DNA of 64,000 bases from Carnegiea gigantea (GCA_029747015.1 JAKOGI010000027.1:1272001-1336000); one strand, 5' to 3'. Shown: positions 35,062 to 48,375, counted from the first letter of the stretch. Notes: a model not told the origin generated them from the sequence alone. Made by a program: numbers and translations.

Positions 35062-36520
35062 AATGTTAGTGCCGTTGTCGAGGAAAGAAAATAAGATCGT
35101 TAGTTTACTTCTATTTAATTTTACTACTTTTATTGTTTTGTTTTAGCTATAGTATTTTATTTTTATAGTTTGTTTAGGTTTATGAGATTAAGGAGTGGCC
35201 GCATGATCGAAAACAAAAAGGAGCATATGTTTGAGGTTTTTGAAAGTGAAGAGATCAGATATGCATAGTGGAGGAGGTTCAACTAGAGGATCCATGAGTT
35301 TCATGACATGGAGCCAATGACTGTAAACAAAGGCGCTGGTTGGGAGGCAACCCAATATTTTTCGGAGAAGTTTTTAATTCACTTACAGCATCTTCTTTTC
35401 TTTTATTAATTAGCATGTATTAGGGACAATGCATGAATTAAATGTGGAGGAGTGCATCTTGCATTTAGTTCCTACAGTATTTATTCAAGTTTTAAAAAAA
35501 ACAGTAAAAAAATGAGTTAAAAAAATTATTTTTCTTATAAATAATGCATGATATGAGTTTATGCTATTTATAGTTTATTCTTCTATGAGTGAAAACTTCT
35601 CAGTATGCTAGCTGTCATTAAGAGAAGTTACTGAGAAGTTTGAGTTGATCCTCATATATCTCTTTAATGAGTAACTGTAATGATTGTTCATCTTATTTGG
35701 TTATGTATTATATCCGCTTCAGATGTAATAAAATGACCTAACCCATTTCTTAGACTATTGAATTAGTGTAATAACTCATTAAAATTGTGACTTTTCTTTT
35801 TTCTTTAATAAAAAAAAAGAAAAAAAGAGTCAAAGTCGGGAATGACAAGTACCCCTTTGAGACACGCGCTACTGGGTGCTACCCTTTGAGGCAATACTGC
35901 CACTGGAAAACTTACTTCCCATACTAGTGAGTCAATAAAATAAATAAAAGTAATGATGAAAATAAAATATTTGCTCCAGCACCTCTATTCGGTGAGTGTG
36001 AGATAAGGAGTGTTTAATTTCTAAGACCCTATATGGGCCTCGAATATGTGCGCAAATGGAGTTTGAAAGATAAGAAGGGGAAAAAGAAAACATTAGAAGA
36101 AGAAGAGAAAAATAAATATAAGGCAAGTTTAGAATCAATTCAATCAGTTATTCTACCTAGTTCAATTGTCTCTATAGCCATACCGTACATCAATTTTTCT
36201 ATCATAAATTTTTTAGACCTTTTGATCGGTGTATGCATATTTAAAAGAGATGGATGATCATTGTTCTTGCTACTTCATTAAATAGATGTTGTAAGGTTGA
36301 TGAAGAAACTCTTTGATGGTAGTTGGATGTCTGGTAGTTATTCACTTGTTGGAGGAAGAACTAATTAATTTTCAATAAAACTGTTTTTAAAGCAAGCCAA
36401 TGCCTAGTGTGAATATCATAGTTATGCATGACTTTATAAGAAAGAAAGAAGGTCAGTTTTTAGGTCGAATCTAAGATTTTTTTGCACAAGAACGTTCAAA
36501 AATCTAAGTGTGGGGGAATT
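35062..36520 (+). other. Internal region of the Gypsy-type element, non-coding
   Basis: It contains the PBS, a GGTTGGGAGGCAACCCA block and the purine tract. The longest frames are under 80 codons and not family-like. No gag, protease, RT or integrase motif is seen. Confidence 0.75.
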
Positions 36521-38771
36521 TGTTAAGCCAAAAATCATGCATTATTTTAATAATTATTTTGATTATATTATATATATTATTTCGTCTAATTTACTTTATT
36601 TTATATATTTTTCAGGTTAAGCATTAATAAAATAAAGAGGATAAGGGATGATGTTGAAGTTCGGATTTTATACGCTAAGCTATCAAGTCGGTCCAAAATA
36701 ATGATTTATGAAAAATATTATTTCCATAATGATTTATTTGGACTAGGGTTACAGGAGTTGAAGAGAAGCTAGAAGACTTGGGAGAGGAGTCTAAGAGAAA
36801 AAAATCCTAGTAGCTAAAACCCTACTTCACTCTCCTCATCATCATATATAATCACCACGGCTGCTTGACAGAAAAAGAATCCACGGTAGCACTCACTTAA
36901 TGCCCGCCTTCATCTCCTCAACACCCACGCATCACCTCCACCATGCCCCCCTCACATCTCCTCATCATATTTCATCATCATCACCATCTAAGCTCCCCAC
37001 CATCATCGTCAAACGCCTCACCAGTATAAAAGCCAAGTATTATTGTCTTATTTCTTTTTTTTTGGCTTTACTTTATTTTATTTTATTTTATTTTTTTGTT
37101 TAGTTTATTGTTAAACATGGAAGCTTTGGTTAATTATTGTGATTTTATTTTTAATATGAGTGAGTAATTCCTTTGTGTTTAGTATAATCTATTTGAAACC
37201 ATACTAAATTAATTATTTTGAAATAAGTTTCATGTTTTATTGTTTAGTTGATTTGTATTTATGATTCTATAATGATTAGTATTTATTGTTTATGATATTC
37301 GTGTTATATTAGTTAGAATGCATGCTAGTTAGTTTAATACGAATTCATATGATAGTTTAAAAGGCTTTAATACGTAAAAGTTATAGTCTTTTAAACATTA
37401 GTATCACCCTAATTAATCATGAATGACTCAAACCCATCTCTTTTAATTATGTAATCGTTATGGATCTTTGTTAAATCAGTTTACTGGTAAATTGGTTACA
37501 AGACGTTAGATAATATTTTTCTAATACGTAATACTCTAGTTTGATTAAATTCTTACGCTAGTGTAAGAGTTATCAAAACTAGTAGGGTTTATATTAGGGC
37601 GGGACCTAAGTAAACTATAATATAAGGAAAAATGGGAAAGATCTGCTGATAGTTGTCTTCTACAGTCTAACTCATGAATAAATTGATTTGTGTATTGATG
37701 ATAAATATTAATTTGCATGGTGGATGTAGATTATACTGAGTACTTTCATAAATTTGGTATCTTTGATAATTATTTGTTACTTTTTACTTAATTTATTTAG
37801 TTTATCAATTTTTATTCTTCAATTATTAGTTTTAATATAAATTTCGTTTATCCCCCTAAAAGCATAGTCTTTTAGGAGTGTCCTGATAATATTAGATCAG
37901 TTAGATTTTGATTTTTAGTATGATTATAATTTTCAGATTTAATTTATATTTTGTTTTACCATTTAATTATTGGTTTGTTAGAAATTAGATTAAAAATAGT
38001 TTCTTTTGTGTTTTTTCAAGTTTTAATCCATTTTAGAGTTTATATAGTGTCCTATTCTGCCTCTATGTAATTTTGGAATTTTTGAAAATTATTTGATAAT
38101 TTTTCAGGATTATTTCGTGAATTAGATATGTGCAGGTTTTTATTTCAATAAATCTGAAAATTATGTTTTTAATTTTTATTTCATGTTTTTTAGGTTTTAT
38201 TAAGTCCATAAAATTATATCCTACAATTTGGGTGATTTTGTTATTTAATTTCGTATTTATATTAGTGCAATTTATTTTTTTCTAATTTCAAATTTTATTT
38301 TCTGTTTCATTTTCTGAAGTTAATTTTCGGTTGTAATTTTTCTAAAATTAATTACATATAATTTTGAAGTTACAAAGTCAGAATATTATTTTGGATTACT
38401 TTCTGTAATTTTTAATATTAATTTCTGCTTGTTATTTTCTGTTTAAATTTTCAGTTGAATGTGGTGTTATTATTTCTATTTTTTTTTCCCAGATTATTTA
38501 GGGTAGCTATTTACTGTTTTATTTTTAGAATTAAATTTAGAATATTTAGGAGCAACATTAAGTATTTTTTCAGAATTTTATTTATTAAATTTGATTTATT
38601 TTAGAAATACAAAAGAGAAGTTATAATAAATTAGAGTAGTAAAATTATTTAGAATTAAACTAGCTTTTTGATATAATCTTTCCTCGTGGATTCGATCCCT
38701 ACTCTCCTATGCTATATCCTTATTTATATCTAGAGTAGTGGTAAATTTGTAACTCTACAACAAGCTATACA
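36521..38771 (+). repeat. 3' LTR (2251 bp) of the Gypsy-type element
   Basis: It starts TGTTAAGCC and ends GCTATACA, with a TATA-like box AGTATAAAAG near 37022. It has an extra TTTATTTCAATAAATCTG segment (about 38138-38155) compared with the 5' LTR. Confidence 0.9.
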
Positions 38772-38872
38772 ATCTTCTTTTCCATGGAGTTTATGAGTGC
38801 GGTTGAATAATTCAATAATTATAGGCTCCGTCCCAAGTTGTTCCCTCTATGTACGTACCATACAAAATTATG

Positions 38873-39960
38873 TCAAACACAAGCCAAACCACAGTGAAAG
38901 TGGGCTGAAGTATTAAAGTTAAAGAAATACATAGCAAATTCATTTACCAGACGCCTCCTATTTTCATGCATAGGGATCGAGCCACAGGTGTGGAGAGATA
39001 AGCCACCACTTTCTGGAGTACCCAGTCGGTTCTTTTGGGCTATTTCGCACAATTTCTGATAACCTTCGTTCGTCCAGTATTGTTGGAGTCCCTCCCATTG
39101 AACATCACCGAGCCAAACAGGCTTCTTGTTGTGCTTTCTTGCTCTGCCAGGGAAGTCTCTCAAGCGTACATTGCCTTGGTTTTCAAATTTATTCTTATAC
39201 GTTCCTCATAAATTAGATCCCAAGTAAACCACTTCTATAATTATGAAAACAACAAACACATCAAATAATATAATAGTAATTTATCACGTTCACACAAACT
39301 GTTAATATGTAGTCACTTTAGTTACCTTGAACTCTCCAAAACATAAATCCCGTACTGATTTGAGCGCTTTACCCAAAGTAGGCCAAGTTTCGTCATATTT
39401 GCTTTGAAATATAAGTGAAATCCTACTAACAGCACCATCATTAGGGAGAAACCTAATTGAACATAACACGTCAAATTGATTAGTTGTGATGCAAAATGGT
39501 TGAAGTTCGTAACATATAACAATTGAAGATTTACCTGTTACCATCTGACTCAATCCAAGTCTTTACTCGAGTGCTCCCATGACTAGATTGTACTTCACTT
39601 TCTCCAGTTGCAATGTTGTCTTGGGACTGGTTTGTGTTAGGGTCAATAGGTTGGGGAGTAGGCTGCATAGTATTGACAAAAGAGGGGTTTGGAGGAATGT
39701 TGTAGGTAAATTAGCCATACATGGTACTTTGATTGGGAATGTATAAGGTCTGATGATGGAAAGCCCCAATGGGGGAGACATTGGTCCTGAAAGACCTGGT
39801 ATGTAACCAGCCATTGTGGCTTCTGGCTGAACTGGGATATGAGGTGCCTGGGGAAAAAATGGATCAACATCCATTGCGGTTGGATATACGGCAGAGCTCC
39901 TATGCCTTCGTCCTCTATCTCGAGTGGAGGACTTGCCTCAACGAGAATTGAAATCCATAC
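38873..39960 (-). pseudogene. CACTA Transposase_24 gene, 5' part
   Basis: The minus-strand frames carry the Transposase_24 (Ptta/En/Spm) hallmarks. One is a block near 39400-39320 (KYDETWPTLGKALKSVRD) preceding an RDLCFGEFK element. The other is the block near 39100-38960 (LQQYWTNEGYQKLCEIAQKN, then LSLHTCGSIPMHENRRRL). A Pro-rich N-terminal region is encoded at 39874-39563. The exons are separated by intron-like gaps. The gene is cut downstream by the LTR insertion. It is an accessory (TNPA-like) CACTA protein. Confidence 0.75.
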
Positions 39961-40142
39961 CTGAAATAGGTGACAACAAATGCAACTACAAATATATAAT
40001 AATTGCACATATCAACCGTTTACTCAAACATCATAATAGTTAGGTAACACATATTTTCAAAATTCATTCATACAATAAAAATAAAGTCAAAACCAATAGT
40101 TTCGCATGCAAAGTACTCAAATACATAAGAGTTTATAAGCAC

Positions 40143-43100
40143 TCAATCATCTGCATCATCATCGTCATCGTTATCATCATCGTCATCATACAAATGCAAA
40201 TTTTTCTCTACTTCATCTGTTTTATTACCGTCATCCCACTCATCCTCTTCATCACCCTCATCATCCTCTACCTCATCTATCTCGTCATTAACCCGAATAA
40301 ATGAAAATGCCATTTCCTCATTAACCTCTTCTGGTGGTGCACTTTCATCCACTAATGATGTAGGGATAGCATCATTCACATGTTCAACAATTGTCGTCAT
40401 GTCCGTTTGTTGGTAGGCAATAGGTAGAGTGTACTGCTTATCCACTCTCACCCTTGGTTAGGTTGGTATGACAACAAGCAAATTGGCCCTATCTCTTGAG
40501 CGATCTGTATGTGGCATGAAGTATACTTGTGATGTGGTGTTTGGGAAGATAAATTGGTCGTACTTTCGGTACCTCCTTGTATGGTGCACCTCAATAAGTT
40601 TGCTTAGTTTATGAGATCGTGTCCCACGATTCAATGTGGGATCAAACAACTCACAACTGAATAGTAAGTGGTTCGTCTACTACTCAATTTGGATAATATC
40701 CTTCAGTACGTAATAATAATCATTTTCAATATCGCCTTCCCCCTGCCACAAACACCAACACCACAATTATATGTTTTCTTCCCGACGTTGCGAGTTTTTG
40801 TGTGGAATTTGAATCCATTAACTCTATATGTCGTCTACGTCAAGACATATCGATTTGGCTTCGCAACCAATTGTGTCAAGTAGCAATGTTTGTGGGTGTT
40901 GAATAGTCGAATAACATGTGGTTCTAGTTAATACAATGCACCTAACTGTTATGTTAAAATTATGAAGGAATGAGTTGTAATACTTACATTCTGACTAAAC
41001 CAATCTACAAAATGAGTTTCAATGATGGTGTCAACATCAGCGTCGTTGAAATTGGGACGTGCAGTTCTGACTTGTTCTATAAAAATTCTGCCTCATTTTG
41101 TAAAGGCTATTAATATACTTATGTTCTAAATGATAAACTCAATTGGAAGTTAAGGTAGCACTCACCCAATATAAGGTTTAACTTCATCACAATCCAACAG
41201 CACGTAAAGATGGGCAGCAATATATTCAGCATCTATGAGATGCCTTGATCTTTCCTTACCAATAGCGGTCCCTTACAGTTTAAACACAAATAGAGTTGCG
41301 AAATGATTATTATGTTCATCGCCATCCTTATTTCTTCTATATTTAGTGGCATCGACTCATGGAGGGCACATTAGAGCCGAAGTAATAGGAGGTGAAGAAT
41401 GTCCTCTCACCTTCTAAGTATACTTCTGTGATTGAACCTTCAAGACACACTTATTGCTTTGTCTTTTTCTTCAATCAGCCAAAGAAGTTAACAAATTCAC
41501 AATTGCATTCACTTGTAAATGATTACACATATAAGAATGGAGATAAGGTTTAATTGAGTACAGTCTACCTTACTGCTCAAATGGATACATTCATCGGTAT
41601 TGTATTGGACCACCAAGTTGAGCCTCTTCTACCAAATGTATTGGTAGGTGCTCCATTACATTGAAGAATCCAGGAGGGAAAATCATCTCCAACTTACACA
41701 AAGTGATAACAATGTTCCGATGCATTTCCTCAAGCATATCCTCTCGTAGTATTATTAAGCATAAGCTCTTGAAGAACTAGCTTATCTCAATAAGGTTTCA
41801 ACACATCATCTGGAAGCGTACCAAATGCAATGGGTAAAAGAGTCTCCATTAACATATGACAATCATGACTTTTCATGTTGTTGAACTTTGCCTCATTAGG
41901 GTCCACAATATTCCTCAAATTAGAGTAATATCCATCAGGCATTTGAAACTCCTTTATTCATTGACACAACTCTCTTCGTTTATCCACAGGAAGTACAAAC
42001 TTCGTTTTTGACTTAACCGACTTACCACTTAGGCCTGGATATAAATGTAATTCTTGTCTATCACATATTTCTGCAACATCCATTCTTAATTTGGCATTGT
42101 CCTTTGTTTTCATATGGACATCCATAATAGTATTAATGATGTTTTTGAAAGAAGTTCTTCTCAATGTACATCACGTTCAAATTATGGTGGAGCAATTGGT
42201 GTTGCCAATAAGCTAACTCCCAGAATATGCTCTTCTTCATCCAGTTGTGCTCATTTTTCTTAAATTCTGGTATGATAAAGTCACCGTTTGTAGTTACCAT
42301 TGGGTAATCTTCTACCTCGGCATAAAGTTCTTCCCCAAATAAGCGGCGAGGAGGACCTCCTATAACAATTCTTCATTTCCTAAATGCTGTTTTGTTTCTT
42401 CTAAATGCATGATTCCTTGACAGAAAACACCGATGACAATTGAACCATGAGAATTTACCTTAATTTCTCAATCTCAAAACTTTTTGTTATTTCACACATA
42501 CAGGACATGCCAATTGCCCATTAGTACTCCACCCAGATAACATTTCATACGCGGAAAAATCATTGATGGTCCACATAAGTGCAACCTTCATCTAAAATGT
42601 ATGCCCCGTGGAAATATCATATGTCTCAACTCCAACATCTCACAACTCTTTCAACTCATCAATAAGAGGTTATAAATATACATCTATTTTGTTCTTGGGA
42701 TTTTTGGGGCCGGGGATTACACAAGTCAAGAACATAAATGGTGTGATCATACACATGTCAAAGGGAAGGTTATAAGGTGTAACTACCACCGGTCTAGATC
42801 CTGAAGACAAAGTTGAAGGATTAAATCAATTAGCACATAAGCTAAGCCTTACATTCCGAGGCTCGGAAGCAAAATCAGGGTACTTGTTATCGAAATGTTT
42901 CTATGCTGCCCTATCTGATGGATGACATAAAACATCATCCTTACGTCGATATTCATAATGCCATCTCATGTGCTCTGTAGTACTTCTTGATGCATACAAC
43001 CTCTACAGTTGAGGTTCTAACAGCAAGTAATGCATTCTTGAGTACGGTAATGGATTCTGATTCCTTTGTTGTGACCTTTGCCTCTTCCATCTTGAATGCC

Positions 43101-43853
43101 CACAAAACTTGCACGCATCCAGGTTTGCGTCCTCCTTAAAAAATAGCATGTAACCTTTCCGACAATAATCAATTTGGATCACTTCGTTGTCGAGATCTTT
43201 AATAACCTCCTTCTTTGCCTATAGTTGTTTGGCACGCAGTTGTTAGGTGGACACATATCTTTCATTAGTTGAATAATTTCATTGAAACAGTTCTGTGGCA
43301 TGTTATAATCAAATTTGATACTCAACCGTCGCACCACAGCAAAAAGCTCACTGTGGGTGGAGCAACCATCATATAAGGGTAATTGAGCGGCTTAAACCAT
43401 ATTATAAAATAGTTCTCGGTAAGTGCTTGACTCCTTTTTCCTTACATTTTGATATGCTATTATAGCAATATCAACCATATCCTCCATCCAATCTACATAG
43501 GATTCATTATAGTTATTATTAATATGACTTGAACCTTCAACTTCGGGAATTTTACTATTTGAATACCCAAAATCATATTGCTGAGGTTCTATTTCCCTAT
43601 AACTTATCCAAAACCAATACCCTTTTACAAAATCCTTTTATATAAGGTGCATCTTGACCTCATCAGGTGTCAAGTACACCCTATTTCTACATTTAGCATA
43701 AGGGCATCTATACTTTTTTCCATTCAGAAACTCTGTCTGTCTACATGCAAATTCATTGAATATGTTTACTCCATCTAAAAATTCTTACGTATAACTACTA
43801 CGATCAGGTAGTAGTCCATTATATATCCACCCACGATGTAAAAGACCATTCAT
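40143..43853 (-). pseudogene. CACTA TNP2-like transposase gene, decayed
   Basis: It reads leftwards from ATG at 43853. The N-terminal transposase-associated domain (GWIYNG, EFLDGVNIFNEFAC, RCPYAKCRNR, TPDEVKMHL) precedes the Transposase_21 core at about 42850-42200 (TPYNLPFDMCM, PRPQKSQEQ, SVFSVKES). Then come the NMKSHDCHMLMETLLP block near 41870, a DUF4218-like segment (42164-41958) and a DUF4216-like C-terminus (40649-40458, RGTRSHKLSKLIEVHH). A strongly acidic tail (DDDDDNDDDDD) ends at 40143. Stops and frameshifts occur throughout, so the catalytic protein cannot be made. Confidence 0.8.
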
Positions 43854-44689
43854 ATTCTGCTCAAATAACAATAACCACATAAGTTATTGGATTAATTTCA
43901 ATTTAAATAATAATAATTACATAAATTACTCAATTATATATTACATATGTTTGCGTATAAATTTCTACAAATACACTTATATTCTTACAAATTTCAAAAA
44001 ACTAATTAATAATTCATGCAAACTTTAGCATTTTATTCTACCAATATATCAAATTTCAACTAAAAATTACCAAATCTAAGCCTACATTATATTTTATCAA
44101 AATCTTCAAACAAACTAGAACAATAACTTTACACAAATATTACATAACAACAAAAGTATGAACTAATAAAGCATTCATTCCACCAACCAATGAAATTTCT
44201 ACTTCAAATTACGAAACCTATTACATTGGGCAAATTCTTGAAACAAATAGAGTTATAACTTCATACAAACATCACATTTCAACAAAATTATGAACTGAAG
44301 CATTTTATTCTACCAGCATATCAAATTTCAACTTCAAATTACCAAACCTAAAATCTAACTTGCATTGAGCTAAATCTTGAAACAAATTAGAGCAATAACT
44401 TCACACGAATATCACATTTTAACATAAATATGAGCTAACTATGAAATTCTAATGATGTAATGCAAAAATTTGTAGAAATTACAACTAGTTTAGTTAAGAA
44501 ATTTACCTCAAAATTGCTCAAAACAAACGACAAAAAGCGATGGTAGGGGCGGCGGCCGGCGGTGAGGGAGGCGATGGCCGGAACTCGACGGTCGCGGTGG
44601 TGGGCGATTGTTGGCATTCTCTCTTTCTGTCTCTTCAAACGTCGGGGCCGAGTGAAGAAGAAACCAGATCTGGTTTCATTTAAAGAGGT

Positions 44690-45023
44690 GGCGACGGACT
44701 TGGTGACGGAAATTCCGTCGCCAAGTTCAAATTAAATTAATTTTTTATCAAAATGGTGACAAAATTTCCGTCGCCAGATCCTATTTTGTTTTTCGGTTTA
44801 ATTTTTTTACATGGCGGCGGAAGTTCCGTCGCCTAGTTGAAATTAAAATAATTTTTTTCGAATGGTGACGGAATTTCCGTCGCCGGTGTTGAACCGTGGT
44901 GACGAATTCGTGTTTCCATCGCATAGTTGGACATTTTCCTAATGCAATTTTCCTTTCGCTCATTCCGTCGTTATTTGAATCCGTTGCTGAATTCCGTCGT
45001 TATTTTGTACTTTTTTAGTAGTG
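44690..45023. repeat. CACTA 5' terminus and subterminal repeats
   Basis: GGCGACGGA and TTCCGTCGCC units alternate in both orientations up to the terminal TTTTTTAGTAGTG (ending at 45023). It mirrors the block at 31215-31600. Confidence 0.8.
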
Positions 45024-45042
45024 AGGGAAAATGAAAAAATGG

Positions 45043-45611
45043 GTATAGGGCGGATATTGCTAAAATGGATATGGATATGAGTATGGGTATAAGTCCTACC
45101 TGCCCCATACTAGCCCCATATCCGTTTTGGCCGTTTTATCAATACCTCCCATATCCGCGCCATATAAAACGCATACTCGTTTGTTTAAAATTCTAATTTA
45201 TTACTTATACTTGGATTTTTTGCTAGTTGTTTTGAGTTGTATGGTATTCCAAATTTCGGTGGGATATTTTGTTAAAAATTATAATTGTCAAGTGCTAATT
45301 TATGTTTTGATTAGTAAGCTTTTAGTTGTATTTGATATAATATGATATGTTGTTAGAAACTTGATGTTAATATGATATATTGGCTATTTGATGTCAAATA
45401 TGGGTACAAAATGAGTTTAATTCTTTTTTTGTCTATATATACCCATGTAAAGCTTACATACCTGCTATACCTATTGGGTAACTGATGGGTATATGTATAA
45501 TTTTACAATACCTGATGGATAGGAGAATGGATATGAGTATTAATTTTGAAAATGGGTATGGGTGAGGGTACGAATAAACCCACCCCGTACTTGCCCCATT
45601 GCCAGCCCTAA
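45043..45611. mobile_element. hAT-like MITE with GGGTATGGGTA repeats
   Basis: The right end reads ATTGCCAGCCCTA (to 45611), a typical hAT terminus; the left end TAGGGCGGATATTGC is a degraded partner. Subterminal ATGGATATGAGTATGGGTAT units and their complements fill both sides. There is no coding capacity. It abuts the CACTA end. Confidence 0.55.
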
Positions 45612-46765
45612 TGATGTATATATGCATTCGTTGCATTATCTATTTTTTTTTAATGGATTTTATCAATCATAGAAAAGGAAATCTCTCAATCTAACCCAAA
45701 GTTTTGTTTTTTTTAAAGTAAAGGGAAAATTCAATAATTGAAAATTATGCAACATCTACGATAAGCATTATATTCAAACAAATTCATAACTAAAATAATA
45801 AAATAGACCTTTCGATGAAGAGAACTAATTGAAACTCTTTTGAATTCCTCTTCTAGATCTTCTCAATTGTTGTTTCATATACAACCTCTAACATGGAGAT
45901 TAGCAAATCTTGTATAGTCTTCTCGCCAAAAAGATTTTTTGGCTATAGTCCAAAATCAAAGAAATGATATATATTATAGATCGATATTGTAATCAATTAG
46001 CAATTTGATCCACAAAAATAGAACGACATAAAGAAAAATTGATAGAAATGCTCCAAAAGAGAGAGACAACACATCCCTTAGAAGTGGGTACGAAAAAACT
46101 CTCCCTAATGGAGAGGAAAATTGAATAGTTATTAGTAGAAGTACTAGAAAAAACACGAATGAAATAGAGATTAGGGTTTACCAATACCATTGACACAAAG
46201 CCAATGATAGTCTCTGAGGAACAAAGGAGATACTAGAGTTTCTATAGAGAGCAAAGGAAAGGAGGTTGGTTTTTTTAATTATTACAATTAACGAATACCC
46301 ATTCAATCTAATCTGAAGTTAGACTAAGTCCATTAACAGCTAAAAAGAGTTTGTTTTATGGAAAATGATTTTTTTTTTTTGGGGGATTGTTTAAATGAAA
46401 ATGATGCTTTCATGAAACTAAAAACTAATATGCTAAAACTATAGGAACCAACTCGGGCACTTGAATAATTGAATTGAAGAATTCAAAATTCATGCAAATG
46501 TTATGTCACTTGTGTTCCAAAAGAAACTTAGGTAAGTAAGAGAGGAAGATTCTGGACTTATGAATGGTGACAGATACGCTTTTAAGGGGTGATGACTTGT
46601 CCTTTCTTGTGTGATCTACACGACAAGGTCAACCGTGAATTTGACCCGGAGAAGGTCCATTCGATGCTTAAATCAGTAAGAGAATGAGAATATAGAGAAA
46701 AGGAAAATAAAGGCAGACATTATCTCACTCATTTTGGGGAAAGAAATTAAGCACCATGTTACGAA
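45612..46765. other. Intergenic stretch, no feature identified
   Basis: Part of it (about 45640-46270) looks like the first exon/leader block of an unrecognised repeat, but no domain or terminus is seen. Confidence 0.3.
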
Positions 46766-47024
46766 TCATGAAGATCACGTGTCATAAATGCGTGCCTACT
46801 CTGATAGATTTTCCGACGAAAACCTATTGGAAATTCGATTGCCGAGAGCATTTTCGGTAGGTTTTATGACGGAATCCATCCAAATAAGAGTCGAAATTTA
46901 ATCATTGAAAAACTGTTGGGCTTGCCAGAAATTTCATCGGAAAATCCATCGGAAATGGCTAATACCGTCGGAAATTTCGTCGGAAAATGGATTGCTCCCT
47001 TGAAAATTTCGTACCTTTGTAGTG
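46766..47024. mobile_element. Terminal fragment of a second CACTA family
   Basis: It carries subterminal units CATCGGAAAATCCATCGGAA and CGTCGGAAATTTCGTCGGAA, and the outer end CCTTTGTAGTG at 47014-47024 (CACTACAAAGG on the minus strand). The repeat motif differs from that of the element at 31215-45023, so this is a different family. The opposite end was not found. Confidence 0.5.
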
Positions 47025-48250
47025 AAGGTGATAAGTGGGAATATTTATAGTTTGGAATTTGGCATCCAATGGTAGGACAATGATTGTGCCTGGTAGGCGT
47101 GGTGTGATCGTCTTGTCCCTGTCATCCCCTAAGCCCCATCTTCAACTCTTGACCTGGTTTTACTTCAGCTCGGCCTGTGACATGCTATCCTGTCATTAGA
47201 TGATCCTAAGGACGCTAAACAACTTGTAATTGAGCAACATCTATCATACATTGACGTTATTATTGTTTTTCTTATTTTTGTCACCAATAAATACATCGGA
47301 AGTCCAATTTTAATGTAGTCCACATATTATTTAATTTGATGACTAAGCTAAAATGTCAAGTAATATCATACAAAATCTCTTTCCAAAGTTGAGGTATGGT
47401 GGTGTATACACAGAAGTTATTTTGTTCAATCATTACATATTTCACTTTTGAAGAAAAACCTAAAACCTAATAAGTATACTTTTTATTTTTTATATAATTG
47501 AATATATATCTCACCCCTAGGTTGCAGAATTAGAAAAATAAAAATAAAAATTTTCCATCAAACACAATTAAGTTGGCGAACAAGCTTCTTAATGGATTTT
47601 GCCACTCTACGATACATGCATCTCAATTGGGCTTAATTTCGTCTCTGTCACCGCTCCTGCTTGACAATCTATATAACCAATTAATCAAAAAATAATAAGA
47701 AACTTATAAGTCGATCTATATAGAAACCGAGAATTGAAACAACATTTTGACTATTAACAATGATTTCATAATTAATAATAATTAACATTATGACATGGTT
47801 TGAAATCAAATTAACTACTTTTGTGCTTTATGATAGCCGTGTTTTTGTTCGTGTGGTTGCACTTGATTGCACAGGCTAGGCCATAATTAGGATAGAGTTG
47901 GGGCCTTGGGAGGTGGATAATGGCCATACATATTGACAAAGAGGTACTTGCAAAATCACTACTTGGAGGAAACAACAAAAAGTTTGAGATTCTCTTTGAC
48001 ACCTCATTGCAGTACACAATTCTCTTTCCACCCTTTCTTTTCAATCCCTCCACAGAGGCCATCTTTTTTTTCATTCAGTACTCAGTAGAAATAGAATAAT
48101 TATCCCAAAGCTGGGGTAGATTATGTTTTGACATGCACATTGAGGATTGAAAATGTTTAACCTCTTACTATATATATATTTTTTTGAAAAACAAGCTTGA
48201 TTAGATATTGTGATATACATGACACTCTTCTTCATACTGGTGACTGGTGA
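47025..48250. other. Intergenic stretch, no feature identified
   Basis: A minus-strand frame of 87 codons (47811-48074) has no recognisable domain and is not called a gene. Nothing else is supported. Confidence 0.35.
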
Positions 48251-48254
48251 GTTA

Positions 48255-48375
48255 TAATGTCATGTTCTTTTAATTTATCATAAGTACTTATTATTAATGT
48301 GTAACTGTGTATGCATTCGGCACTATTCAATGTCATTCGGCACCATTTAGTGTCATTCAGAAATTTTTAGTACCC
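48255..48375. mobile_element. MITE-like repeat, ATTCAG-rich family, copy 3 (short)
   Basis: TAAGTACTTATT followed by ATTCGGCACTATTCAATG, ATTCGGCACCATTTAGTG and CATTCAG units. It is related to the copies at 12.1 and 24.7 kb. Confidence 0.35.

Larger units (their letters stand above)
32840..38771 (+). mobile_element. Non-autonomous Gypsy-type LTR retrotransposon (LARD-like)
   Basis: It has two long LTRs (32840-35061 and 36521-38771) in direct orientation. A PBS-like TAGTGCCGTTGTCGAGGA (from 35067) is a degenerate match to the TGGCGCCGTTGCCGGGGA site used by Tat/Athila-type Gypsy elements (tRNA-Asp type). A purine tract GTGTGGGGGAATT lies just before LTR2. Perfect ATCTT duplications flank the element (32835-32839 and 38772-38776). 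The 1.46-kb internal region has no gag or pol. It keeps GGTTGGGAGGCAACCCA (35338-35354), a sequence common downstream of pol in such elements. It sits inside the CACTA Transposase_24 gene. Confidence 0.88.
31215..45023 (-). mobile_element. CACTA (En/Spm) transposon, decayed and split by an LTR element
   Basis: On the minus strand it begins CACTACTAAAAAAGTAC (45023 inward) and ends at a degenerate CACCATAAAAAAAAGT (31215 inward). Both ends carry many GCGACGGAATT-type subterminal repeats in both orientations (31250-31600 and 44690-45010), the typical CACTA layout. Inside, on the minus strand, are TNP2-like and Transposase_24 gene remnants. The 3-bp flanks (GGG, AGG) differ by one base, so the target duplication is imperfect or decayed. 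Without the inserted 5.9-kb LTR element it measures about 7.9 kb, a normal size. Confidence 0.8.

Noticed and set aside
47811..48074. 87-codon minus-strand frame starting MKKKMASVEGLKRKGGKR
   Set aside because: No recognisable domain, no splice or promoter context, and composition typical of a chance frame.
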